A DNA stretch of 32,267 nt, taken from the NCBI GenBank assembly GCA_013824645.1, contig PNOF01000026.1, forward strand, positions 1 to 32,267, given 5' to 3'. Source of the stretch: Syntrophus sp. (in: bacteria) (GTDB lineage: Bacteria > Desulfobacterota > Syntrophorhabdia > Syntrophorhabdales > Syntrophorhabdaceae). Both the position numbers and the translations under genes were made by a program. Positions within the stretch are counted from its first letter, which is position 1, and the number at the start of each line of letters is the position of its first letter. The notes beneath the pieces were generated by a model. It was not told the DNA's origin, made no database searches, and saw nothing but the letters and a program-made list of their open reading frames with translations. Shown here piece by piece: positions 8,786-16,289 of the stretch.

Positions 8786-9066
8786 ATCGAACAAGAAAAC
8801 CCATTGAGGATAATGTTCCCTTTTGCTAAAAGTAACACTTTTTACAACCTGTCTGCAATAGATTACTCAACAAGAGCATCATGCCCCTCCCCTCTTTCTA
8901 AAAAATATTGCACCGGACTAGCCCGACAAAGACTGTGTCTTTCATATTTCTGTCCCCAGGATCAGGCATGACCTTATCCATTCTCATGTACAGTCAATTA
9001 TCGGCATAAAAAAAGAATAATTAAGTATAGAAAACTTAACCAGGAAAAATTACATGTGAATGAGAA

Positions 9067-9756
9067 TTATACCATAAGATACTTTTTCTTTACATCTTCA
9101 TTGGCTTCAAGCTCTGCAACGGTCCCTTCGAACCTGATAATGCCTTCGTCGATGACATAGGCCCTGGTAATCATCCTCAGGGCGGAGCGCACATTCTGTT
9201 CCGAGAGGAGGATGCTGATCCCTGCATCCTTCAGTTTCAAAATCTGTTCCTCAAGGCTCCTCACAATAAGAGGCGCCAATCCTTCCGTAGGCTCATCAAG
9301 GAGAAGAAGATCGGGGCTGCTCATGAGGGCACGGGCAATGGTAAGCATCTGCTGCTCACCACCGCTTAAGTTGCCGGCCCTTCGGGCTTTAATGTCCGCA
9401 AGAGGAGGGAACACGCCGTAGACCCTTTCCTTCGTCCATTCCGTAGTCCTTTTAAATGCGATCTCCAGGTTATCGTCAACGGAAAGGTCTGCGAATACTC
9501 TGCGGTCATCGGGCACATACCCTATCCCGTCGCGTACGAGAAGGTAGGGCTTTTTACCGGTAATGTCTTCGTTGTTAAAGGTGATCGTCCCTTCTTTCGG
9601 AGGGGTGAGCCCCATGATACTTCTCATGGTGGTGCTCTTCCCTGCACCGTTCCTTCCGAGGAGGCCAACGACCTCACCTTTTGAAACAGTGAGGTTTACA
9701 CCGAAGAGTATGTGACTTAACCCATAATATGTGTGGATTCCCTTTACATCAAGCAT
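9067..9756 (-). CDS. livF: Branched-chain amino acid type ABC transporter ATPase LivF
   Basis: This 229-residue ATP-binding subunit has a Walker A GRNGAGKST (34-42), a signature NLSGGEQQML (about 135), a Walker B LLLLDEPTEGL and an H-loop region modified to LLSEQN, as is usual for LivF. It pairs with LivG at the cytoplasmic face of the LivH/LivM channel. Its ATG lies inside the 3' end of livG (13-base overlap), indicating translational coupling. It is the last gene of the livK-H-M-G-F operon. The family also transports other amino acids, amides and aromatic acids, so the substrate is open. Confidence 0.92.
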   Translation of the reverse strand: MLDVKGIHTYYGLSHILFGVNLTVSKGEVVGLLGRNGAGKSTTMRSIMGLTPPKEGTITFNNEDITGKKPYLLVRDGIGYVPDDRRVFADLSVDDNLEIAFKRTTEWTKERVYGVFPPLADIKARRAGNLSGGEQQMLTIARALMSSPDLLLLDEPTEGLAPLIVRSLEEQILKLKDAGISILLSEQNVRSALRMITRAYVIDEGIIRFEGTVAELEANEDVKKKYLMV

Positions 9757-10493
9757 ACATCACTCCCGCCAAGATAGGCATCCTGGACCGCCTCATTACA
9801 CCTGACCTCTTCACAGGACCCCTGAATAATTGTAGAACCCCGGACCATGACCATGATACGGTCCGAAATGGAGAAGACAAGCTCCATATCGTGTTCACAA
9901 AAGAGGATCGTTAAACCCATCTTTTCAGAAAGCTGTTTAATAAGGTCTATACATCGGTCGGTTTCTTCAGCGGCCATACCGGCTGTGGGCTCGTCAAGAA
10001 TGAGAAACTCCGGATTACCCCCCAGCGCCATGGCAATCTCTAAGACTTTGCGGTCGCCATGCGATAGTGCGGCGCTTATATCATCACCTTTATCTATAAG
10101 ACCGACACTTTCAAGGATCCGGTTTGTCTCTTCAATGACAAGCTTCTTTGAAGGGGTAAAGAGGTTCCATGTCTTGTTCTCTCTTGCAAGCACAGAGACC
10201 TGGACGTTTTCGAAGACCGTCCTCCTTTGAAACACATTGACCACCTGGAAGGAACGGGATATCCTTTTCTTACACACAATATAAGGGGGAAGTCCCGTAA
10301 TATCCTCATTTTTGAAGAATACCTGGCCGCTGTCGGGTTTTAATATACCGGTAATAAGATTGAAGAGCGTCGTCTTTCCTGCACCGTTGGGACCGATTAC
10401 GGCAATAATCTCACCCTTTTTTACGTCAAGGTTCGCACCATTGACCGCCTTGAATCCGCCGAAAGTTTTTGTGAGAGATTTTACCTGTAGCAC
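9744..10493 (-). CDS. livG: Branched-chain amino acid type ABC transporter ATPase LivG
   Basis: This 249-residue ATPase has a Walker A GPNGAGKTT (about 34-42), a Walker B FLILDEPTAGMA, and the H-loop in LFCEHDMELVF. The signature is LSHGDRKVLEIAMAL instead of LSGGQ; an LSHG form also occurs in UrtD-like ATPases, so a urea- or amide-type relative is possible. The GTG start at 10493 follows the livM stop by three bases, and its 3' end overlaps livF. It powers uptake with LivF. Confidence 0.92.
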   Translation of the reverse strand: MLQVKSLTKTFGGFKAVNGANLDVKKGEIIAVIGPNGAGKTTLFNLITGILKPDSGQVFFKNEDITGLPPYIVCKKRISRSFQVVNVFQRRTVFENVQVSVLARENKTWNLFTPSKKLVIEETNRILESVGLIDKGDDISAALSHGDRKVLEIAMALGGNPEFLILDEPTAGMAAEETDRCIDLIKQLSEKMGLTILFCEHDMELVFSISDRIMVMVRGSTIIQGSCEEVRCNEAVQDAYLGGSDVCLM

Positions 10494-10496
10494 GCC

Positions 10497-11429
10497 TTAC
10501 CCCTTAACCAGTTTTTTTGGCCTAAACTTTTCCTGGAAGTAACCGAGCACCCCATTGGGGAGAAAAAATATGATGATCATAAGAACAATCCCGAGGAACA
10601 ATGCCCAGTAGACAGTGTAGGTACTGATAAAGGTCCGAAGCAGTACGATCAATGCCGCGCCGAGGATAGGCCCCATGAATGTAAACCATCCCCCGAGAAG
10701 ACACATGATCATGACCTCCATGGATAATGTCCAGAAGAGCATATCAGGAAATACAGTCGTATCCACTACCACAAAAAGTACCCCCGCTACACCCGCAAAG
10801 AACCCGGAGATAACAAGTGCGGCCAGTTGGTGACGCTTTACGTTGACCCCTATCATCTCGCTCCGGATCGGATTATCCCGAATCCCCTGAAGCACACTTC
10901 CGAAGGGAGACTTTAATATCTTAAATATTATAAAAAAAGAGAGACCTGTAACGATGAGTGCAAAGTAGTATGCCCCGTTTGCAGAAGCAATCATGTCAGG
11001 TACGGAAATGCCGTGGATACCATCATCACCGCCGGTCAAGGAATACCAACGGTAGATGACCGCCCAGACAAGGGAGCCCAGGGAGATCTGGAGCATTCCG
11101 AAGTAGAGCTTTGAGAGGCGGATGCAGATGAGACCTAATATGAGACTGAGAAGCGCAGCGACAAGCGGTCCCACGATGAAGCCCACCCATGGCGAGAAAC
11201 CCGTTTTGGTCAACATCAATGCCGCCCCATAGGCCCCTGCGCCATAGAATACACAATGGTGAAACTGGTAAATCCCCCCGAAGCCAAGGACAAAGTTGAG
11301 GCTCGTGGCAAGAAGACCGTAGAGCAGGATCAGAGAAGCTATATATACGTAGAAACGGGGGAAAAAGAGAGGTAAGGCCAGAAGAAAGATTATCCCGGCA
11401 TATGCCCCTATACGACCTTTAGTTACCAT
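10497..11429 (-). CDS. livM: ABC transporter permease LivM
   Basis: This 310-residue inner-membrane permease has about eight to nine hydrophobic helices and the typical LivM stretches LNFVLGFGGIYQFHHCVFYGAGAYGAAL and SPFGSVLQGIRDNPIRSEMIGVN. It forms the channel with LivH, whose gene ends 12 bases upstream. The region aligned with the usual GQLSLG motif reads GGIYQFHH, a divergence that could affect substrate range. ATG start at 11429. Confidence 0.9.
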   Translation of the reverse strand: MVTKGRIGAYAGIIFLLALPLFFPRFYVYIASLILLYGLLATSLNFVLGFGGIYQFHHCVFYGAGAYGAALMLTKTGFSPWVGFIVGPLVAALLSLILGLICIRLSKLYFGMLQISLGSLVWAVIYRWYSLTGGDDGIHGISVPDMIASANGAYYFALIVTGLSFFIIFKILKSPFGSVLQGIRDNPIRSEMIGVNVKRHQLAALVISGFFAGVAGVLFVVVDTTVFPDMLFWTLSMEVMIMCLLGGWFTFMGPILGAALIVLLRTFISTYTVYWALFLGIVLMIIIFFLPNGVLGYFQEKFRPKKLVKG

Positions 11430-11441
11430 AAAATCCGCTCC

Positions 11442-12338
11442 TTACCACGTTGATTTGAGAAGCCCTGTAGGCCTGAAGAGGAGGACCACAATCACCGCAA
11501 GATAGGGAAAAACAATACCGAATTGCGGCCATATGAGGATTCCAAGAGACTGTGTTAGCCCGAAGATAAGAGCGCCCAGGAGCGCTCCCCAGATATTACC
11601 CAATCCGCCCATGATGACAATGAGAAAAGCTTCTATGATAAGGGAATGGTCCATCCCCAGCGTGACGCTCACCGTAGGGGCAACAAGCGCACCGCCAAGC
11701 CCGGCTAAAAAGCAACCGATGACGAAAACCGTTGCAAATACCCAGCTTACGTTGATACCCACGGCCCCTACCATCTCCCGGTCCACTGCTGCTGCCTGGG
11801 ATATTTTACCTATTTTAGTCTTATTCACAAGGAACCAGAGGGCAATAGCCACAACAGGACCCATAAAGAGGAGGAACATATTATACCGGGGAAATGGCAG
11901 GCCCCCGAAGAGGGGAACAAACCCCTGGAATACCTGTGGTACAGGCACCGATTTATACTCTGCACCCCAGACGATTTTAACAAGGTCTCCGAATACGAGG
12001 GAGATGGCAAAGGTAAAGAGAATGAGCATAATGTGCTCCCGTTCGTAGAGATACTGAAAGAGACCCCTTTCCGTGGCAAGACTTACAAGCCCTACCCCGA
12101 TGGGGGCGCCTATGAGGGCTAGCCAGAAGCCCGCATCACCGCCCACCACAGAACAGATCGTATAGGCCATAAATGCCCCGATCATGTAGAGGGAGCCATG
12201 AAATACATTAGGGATACGGAGGACACCCAGGATGAGGCTTAAACCAGAAGCAACGATGAAGAGTATAACGGTACGGCTTAAGCCCACAAATATCTGGGAC
12301 AACACACCTGGCGACAAGAAAGTATATATAAAATCCAC
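11442..12338 (-). CDS. livH: ABC transporter permease LivH
   Basis: This 298-residue polytopic permease carries GLSRTVILFIVASGLSLILG at the N-terminus, the conserved SQAAAVDREMVGAVGIN loop, and GGLGNIWGALLGALIFG near the C-terminus. It starts with GTG at 12338 behind a GGAGAG Shine-Dalgarno. A 230-base gap separates it from the upstream binding-protein gene. That gap contains strong hairpins, which probably lower the permease and ATPase level relative to the binding protein. Confidence 0.9.
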   Translation of the reverse strand: MDFIYTFLSPGVLSQIFVGLSRTVILFIVASGLSLILGVLRIPNVFHGSLYMIGAFMAYTICSVVGGDAGFWLALIGAPIGVGLVSLATERGLFQYLYEREHIMLILFTFAISLVFGDLVKIVWGAEYKSVPVPQVFQGFVPLFGGLPFPRYNMFLLFMGPVVAIALWFLVNKTKIGKISQAAAVDREMVGAVGINVSWVFATVFVIGCFLAGLGGALVAPTVSVTLGMDHSLIIEAFLIVIMGGLGNIWGALLGALIFGLTQSLGILIWPQFGIVFPYLAVIVVLLFRPTGLLKSTW

Positions 12339-12380
12339 TATTCTCTCTCCTTCTTATTACTGGGGCTCACGTCGCCCCCT

Positions 12381-12430
12381 CCACGGGCAAAAGCCCGATG
12401 GAGCCTCCCCTTCTCGCCCGCTGTGCGGGC
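12381..12430. repeat. Two GC-rich hairpins between livK and livH
   Basis: CGGGC-AAAA-GCCCG (12384-12397, extendable by CCA/TGG) and GCCCGC-TGT-GCGGGC (12416-12430) lie side by side in the livK-livH gap. Neither has a clear U-tract. They could pause or process the message. Confidence 0.5.
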
Positions 12431-12506
12431 TAAGCAGGTTTGGATTCTATCCGATCTGTTTGTTTTACCATCCACATACTATTCACTATCGACTATTCAC
12501 TGCTTT

Positions 12507-12567
12507 TAGTTTCCGAACCGGAAAGGAGGTATTTTGTCGAAAAAGGGCCCTTTCCGGACGGAAACTA
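12507..12567 (-). promoter_or_regulatory. Long intercistronic stem-loop abutting the livK stop
   Basis: The arms 12507-12526 and 12549-12567 form a 19-base stem with one bulged base, closing 22 bases. The arm begins one base after the livK stop codon and has no following U-tract. It therefore looks like a 3'-end stabiliser or partial terminator, as often seen after abundant binding-protein genes. Confidence 0.6.
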
Positions 12568-12568
12568 T

Positions 12569-13786
12569 CTATTTCTTGCGCAGCTTTAACACTTCCTCGC
12601 AGGTCGGCATGTAATTCTTCGGCGGCACGATCTGGTTGTCACCGGAAACGAGGAAGACGTACTTGGGATCTCTCTTCGTTACCCCAAAATACGTGGGAAG
12701 CTCAAGCTGATGATCACAAGCCCTTATGGCCAGTGGTCCCACGGGGCTCGGTAGGGTCATACCTTCAAGGGCCTTAATAAAGGCTTCCTTATCAACCTTT
12801 CCCGCCTTTTTAAAACCCTCGGCGATAAATTGCGCCGTCATATAACCAACCAGAGCAGAAGCTTTCGGATATCTCTTGTAGGCCGTCTTAAATTCATCGA
12901 CAAAAGCCTTATTTGCCGGTGATTCGGGAAAGTAGAAAAGGTAATTGGCAGTGCCGTACACGCCTTCAGGGGCATCCTTGCCCTGGGGCATAAGGGTCCC
13001 CAGCTCATTCCCTGTATGCTGATAGAAGGGTATATTCTGGCTTAAGCCCGTTGCCTTTGCAGCCTTCTGAAAATTTACCATACCTGAGCCGCCGGTTGCA
13101 ATAATGATAAAATCAGGTTTTGCTGCAAGCATCTGGGTAATATAGGGGGTAAAATCAGGTTCCCCTAACTTCCACCATGATTCTCCTATTTTCTGTACCT
13201 TTGGATTGAGTCTCTTAAGATTGTTCATGATCGCATCGGCTATAGCATGGCCATATTCATAGTCATCACCGGCGATCCAGTATTTTATGTAAGGCTTCTT
13301 GGCAAGGGCCACTGCTGCTGCCCTGCCAGCCATTTCTGTATTCTCATTCATGTTGAAAACATAGCGATGTCCCTTCTCGCCAATGATCTTCTCGCTCTTG
13401 GCGTAGGTAACAAAAAAGGGTATCTGTTCTTTTTTTGCAAGGTCTGATACAGCGAGAGCGGTCCCGCTGTTGATGGTGCCCATCAGTACATCGACTTTCT
13501 CCTTGAGAATCAATTCCTTAGCCATGGAAAGACCGATATCGGGTTTAAACTTCTCATCGCGGGTGGTATATTCAATCTTCTTTCCAAGTACGCCGCCCTT
13601 GGCATTAATCTTCTCTACAGCCAGCTTGAATCCGTCAAGAACGTCCTGAGTATAGGCAGTTGCCGGCCCTGTATAGGTATCAACAATACCTACCTTGATA
13701 GTGCCTGCAGCATAGGACGAAGGACAAATAAGAAAAAGACCGACAATGGAAACCAGGAAAACGGAAAACCAAGCTGTTTTCTTCAT
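12569..13786 (-). CDS. livK: Periplasmic binding protein of the Liv-type ABC importer
   Basis: This 405-residue type 1 periplasmic binding protein (LivK/AmiC fold) has a signal peptide (MKKTAWFSVFLVSIVGLFL, probable cleavage near SYA-A, residue 26). The mature N-terminus TIKVGIVDTYTGPAT and the INAKGGVLGKKIE block are family hallmarks. The ATG at 13786 is chosen because AAGGAG lies nine bases upstream; a GTG at 13795 sits too close to that site. It is the first gene of the transporter operon. A clear paralogue, about 60% identical by eye, lies at 16290-17492. The ligand cannot be read from sequence. The GntR/LarA neighbours make a carboxylic or hydroxy acid as plausible as an amino acid. Confidence 0.92.
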   Translation of the reverse strand: MKKTAWFSVFLVSIVGLFLICPSSYAAGTIKVGIVDTYTGPATAYTQDVLDGFKLAVEKINAKGGVLGKKIEYTTRDEKFKPDIGLSMAKELILKEKVDVLMGTINSGTALAVSDLAKKEQIPFFVTYAKSEKIIGEKGHRYVFNMNENTEMAGRAAAVALAKKPYIKYWIAGDDYEYGHAIADAIMNNLKRLNPKVQKIGESWWKLGEPDFTPYITQMLAAKPDFIIIATGGSGMVNFQKAAKATGLSQNIPFYQHTGNELGTLMPQGKDAPEGVYGTANYLFYFPESPANKAFVDEFKTAYKRYPKASALVGYMTAQFIAEGFKKAGKVDKEAFIKALEGMTLPSPVGPLAIRACDHQLELPTYFGVTKRDPKYVFLVSGDNQIVPPKNYMPTCEEVLKLRKK

Positions 13787-13839
13787 AACGTACACTCCTT
13801 TTTTATATTTTTAGAATGGCAGAAACACCCCTGATGATA

Positions 13840-13868
13840 ATTCTAAAAGTAAATCGCCTTGTTGTCAA
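13840..13868 (-). promoter_or_regulatory. Consensus promoter of the livK operon
   Basis: On the minus strand TTGACA (13863-13868), a 17-base spacer and TAGAAT (13840-13845). The -35 lies inside a 16-base block, CCTTTTGTGTTGACAA (13862-13877), that recurs exactly upstream of the second binding-protein gene. Confidence 0.7.
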
Positions 13869-13899
13869 CACAAAAGGTCTCCCTTATTTCTCGTGCTCT

Positions 13900-14568
13900 T
13901 TAAGGGTTTCTGTTAAAAACATACTGCTCGATATCCTTTATTGCCGTTCCAAGGTGCTCCCGGATAGCCTGGACCGCAGCATCTGCGTCACCCTTTTCAA
14001 TAGCTTCAAGGATACACCTGTGCCCCTCCATGGACCTCACAACGGTGTCAATAAAGCTGTTCGCCTGTAAACTGTATCTCAACATATGGCGTCTCAAGCC
14101 TTGTACCAGCTCAAAGATACGGTCGCTGCCGCTTAACTGCGCAATGATTTCATGAAACTGTGTATCCAATTCTATATAGACGCCAACGTTACCCTTCGCA
14201 ATCTCCTCCTCCTGGCGGGCCACATTTTTGGCAAGACCCTTCACGAGTTTATTGTGGGCTTTCTCTAAGGCCCGGCGAAGGGCTAACTCTTCTATTACTT
14301 CCCGGAGCTCACATATCTGTTCCAGGTCCTCTGCGCTCATGCTTTCCACGACATAGCCAACACGGGGTATCGACTTTACCAGTTTCTCAGCTTCAAGGTT
14401 ATGTAGCGCCTCTCGTATTGGTGTTCTCGATGTGCCGATCTCCCTGGCAATTGTCGTTTCCACCAGTCTTTGGTTTGGCGCTATTTTGCCGGTGAGTATC
14501 CGCTGGCGGATGTAGTGGTATACTTTTTTCCGTATCGTGACCTGGTCTTTAATGAGAAGCTGCTTCAT
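13900..14568 (-). CDS. GntR family transcriptional regulator, FCD (FadR) subfamily
   Basis: This 222-residue regulator has an N-terminal winged helix (about 10-75, with ETTIAREIGTSRTPIREALHNLEAEKLV) and a C-terminal FCD ligand-binding domain (about 85-212). The acidic and histidine metal/ligand residues are in ELDTQFHEII, MEGHRCILEAI and AIREHLGTAI. FCD regulators usually sense organic acids. The ATG at 14568 has no Shine-Dalgarno and directly abuts a palindromic operator arm (14569-14588), so the message is probably leaderless or nearly so, and autoregulation is likely. It is divergent from the LarA-family gene and co-directional with the livK operon, which has its own promoter 113 bases downstream. 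These three units are its likely targets (inference). Confidence 0.93.
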   Translation of the reverse strand: MKQLLIKDQVTIRKKVYHYIRQRILTGKIAPNQRLVETTIAREIGTSRTPIREALHNLEAEKLVKSIPRVGYVVESMSAEDLEQICELREVIEELALRRALEKAHNKLVKGLAKNVARQEEEIAKGNVGVYIELDTQFHEIIAQLSGSDRIFELVQGLRRHMLRYSLQANSFIDTVVRSMEGHRCILEAIEKGDADAAVQAIREHLGTAIKDIEQYVFNRNP

Positions 14569-14588
14569 AATTGTATACTGTACTTCAA
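14569..14588. promoter_or_regulatory. Left arm of 20-bp inverted repeat, probable GntR operator
   Basis: AATTGTATACTGTACTTCAA is the reverse complement of 14636-14655 with one mismatch. It contains a TTGTATAC core like FCD-type GntR sites. It covers the predicted -10 and the whole 5' end of the regulator transcript. Confidence 0.7.
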
Positions 14589-14606
14589 TAAAAAAAGGTC
14601 TGTCAA
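14577..14606 (-). promoter_or_regulatory. Predicted promoter of the GntR gene
   Basis: TTGACA (14601-14606, minus strand), an 18-base spacer and TACAGT (14577-14582). The -10 overlaps the left operator arm, and the start codon lies only eight bases beyond it. Confidence 0.5.
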
Positions 14607-14635
14607 GAAAATAAACGCATCACCTTCGTCTTTTG

Positions 14636-14655
14636 TTGAAGTACAGTGTACAATT
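14636..14655. promoter_or_regulatory. Right arm of 20-bp inverted repeat, probable GntR operator
   Basis: TTGAAGTACAGTGTACAATT mirrors the left arm across a 47-base spacer, with centres 67 bp apart. It ends four bases before the -35 of the LarA-family promoter, which suits control by the divergent regulator. Confidence 0.7.
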
Positions 14656-14659
14656 TATA

Positions 14660-14688
14660 TTGACCCTTTTCATTGGTGTATGTTAATA
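14660..14688 (+). promoter_or_regulatory. Predicted promoter of the LarA-family gene
   Basis: TTGACC (14660-14665), a 17-base spacer and TTAATA (14683-14688), about 37 bases before the chosen TTG start and directly downstream of the right operator arm. Confidence 0.6.
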
Positions 14689-14724
14689 TTCTTCTATGAG
14701 AATCGTCAGTATAAGGAGGAAGTG

Positions 14725-16026
14725 TTGAGCACGGATTACCATCTCTGTATGGGGCAGGATACGAAGGAATACTTCTCAATACCACCTGAATGGACACCAC
14801 TGTATTATACCGAAGCAAAAGAGGAGACACCAATACTATCCATTGAAGAGATGACCGGCGAGGCCCTTGCAAAGCCCGCAAAAACACCCCCTCTCAAAGA
14901 TCTGCTTTCGGGAGCGCCGAAGATTGCCATCATAATCGATGACTGTACCCGTCCTACACCGGTTGCTGACATCCTCGGTGTCCTCCTGCCCTATTTGATT
15001 GATAACGGCATTCCGCAAAAAAATGTGACTATCGTAGTGGCTCTTGGCACCCATAATCCAATAACATCGGAGGACCTCGCTATAAGAGTGGGGAAAAATG
15101 TGGTGGCAAACTACAAGATCGTACAACATAACGCCTGGCAAAGCGATCTCGTGCCGGTCTCCTTAGACGATGATGGCATGGTTGTGAAGATTAATCCGGA
15201 GGTTGCCCGGGCAGATGTGAAGATCGGAATCAGTTCTATTTTGCCCCATCCAATGGCCGGTTACGGGGGAGGACCAAAGATCATCATGCCGGGGGTAGCA
15301 AATTTTGAATACATCCGGGCACACCACATGCTGTACACCATAGACCCCCGATCGACAGCAGGAAAATTAAAGGGAAACCCCTTCCATGAAGCATGCATGA
15401 AAGTAGCCCGCGCAGTGGGACTCGATTTTTCTATAAACTGTGTGTATAATCGGCTGGGTGAGATCACACGTATCATAGGCGGCAATCTCGACACAGCATT
15501 TGCGGCGGCAGTAGAGGTATGCTTCAAAAAACTCGGGGTCAAAATCGAGGAAAAAGTTGATGTGACAATCACATCAACCTACCCCCATACCCATGCTCAC
15601 CAGTTCGTCAAAGCTTTGGACACACCCGATATGATCACAAAAGAAACAGGCGCCATCCTGCTTGCGGTTCCCACAGTCGTACCGATAGCCGATGACTTTA
15701 TTAATTCCTTTGGACTGGTAAGGAAAAGGTCGCATGACAATTCCGCTGCCTTTGTGAAGGACGCTATGTCAAAGGGCATGCCCTTCCTGCCGGACAAACC
15801 GTTGGAATTCAATATGGCTATGAAATGTGCGATCATAAGGCCGAAGATACGGACAATAGTCGTATCACCGATGATTTCCGGGAAAGAAGCCCGTACTATG
15901 GGGTTCGAACATGCTCCTTCTATTTCAGCAGGAATAAACATGATCGAGCATGAGCACCCCTCAGCCAAGGTTGCCATATTCCCCTCAGGCGGCCTTGTTG
16001 TCCCCATAACTGACTGGGAAAGATAG
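14725..16026 (+). CDS. larA: LarA-family nickel-pincer-dependent racemase/epimerase (DUF2088)
   Basis: This 433-residue protein belongs to the lactate racemase family, which uses the nickel-pincer nucleotide to racemise or epimerise alpha-hydroxy acids. With the TTG start at 14725, the key residues fall almost at Lactobacillus LarA numbering: His110 (GTHNP; LarA His108), His175 (LPHPMAGYGGG; His174), Lys185 (GGPK, the lysine that holds the cofactor; Lys184) and His201 (RAHHM; His200). The catalytic set therefore looks intact. Many homologues do not use lactate, so the substrate is open. Start choice: AGGAGG at 14714-14719 is five bases before the TTG; GTG at 14722 is too close and ATG at 14749 too far. 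The open frame extends farther upstream into the GntR gene but is not plausible there. No larB or larC is adjacent; larE is at 30585. Confidence 0.85.
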   Translation: MSTDYHLCMGQDTKEYFSIPPEWTPLYYTEAKEETPILSIEEMTGEALAKPAKTPPLKDLLSGAPKIAIIIDDCTRPTPVADILGVLLPYLIDNGIPQKNVTIVVALGTHNPITSEDLAIRVGKNVVANYKIVQHNAWQSDLVPVSLDDDGMVVKINPEVARADVKIGISSILPHPMAGYGGGPKIIMPGVANFEYIRAHHMLYTIDPRSTAGKLKGNPFHEACMKVARAVGLDFSINCVYNRLGEITRIIGGNLDTAFAAAVEVCFKKLGVKIEEKVDVTITSTYPHTHAHQFVKALDTPDMITKETGAILLAVPTVVPIADDFINSFGLVRKRSHDNSAAFVKDAMSKGMPFLPDKPLEFNMAMKCAIIRPKIRTIVVSPMISGKEARTMGFEHAPSISAGINMIEHEHPSAKVAIFPSGGLVVPITDWER

Positions 16027-16041
16027 TCCTTCAAGGCCTTA

Positions 16042-16167
16042 ATTCCATTTCTAAATCAGAGCGCTATCTTCGTTGGCTGCGTCGTCGTAAATCCTCACGT
16101 ACATATTGTACGCTCCGGTTTTCTCCTCCTTGCCGCCTCAATATCATCTTCGATTTAGAAATGGAAT
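16042..16167. repeat. 126-bp inverted-repeat element with 16-bp perfect ends
   Basis: ATTCCATTTCTAAATC (16042-16057) is exactly inverted at 16152-16167. The centre carries a further hairpin, CGTACA-TAT-TGTACG. The inner arms are only partly complementary. It lies directly after the LarA-family gene and before the convergent binding-protein gene. It resembles a miniature inverted-repeat element or long REP-type palindrome. It could also end transcription of the plus-strand gene, although there is no strong U-tract. Confidence 0.6.
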
Positions 16168-16201
16168 AACATCACAGAAAAACCTATATTATGAGAAAAA
16201 C

Positions 16202-16253
16202 AAAAAAAGACTTATTCCGGAAGTGACAAAGTTTCAGATGTCACCTCCGGAAT
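16202..16253 (-). terminator. Rho-independent terminator of the second binding-protein gene
   Basis: The arms 16214-16227 and 16240-16253 pair over 14 positions with one mismatch around a 12-base loop. On the minus strand the stem is followed a few bases later by a run of seven T (16202-16208). It lies 37 bases downstream of the stop at 16290. Confidence 0.75.
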
Positions 16254-16289
16254 CAAAATACGCTTTATGGCTTCCCCTATGGGATTGAT

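Noticed and set aside
14470-14724. Upstream extension of the LarA-family frame
   Set aside because: It would overlap the GntR gene, its operators and both promoters. A good ribosome-binding site sits just before the TTG at 14725, and residue numbering then matches LarA.
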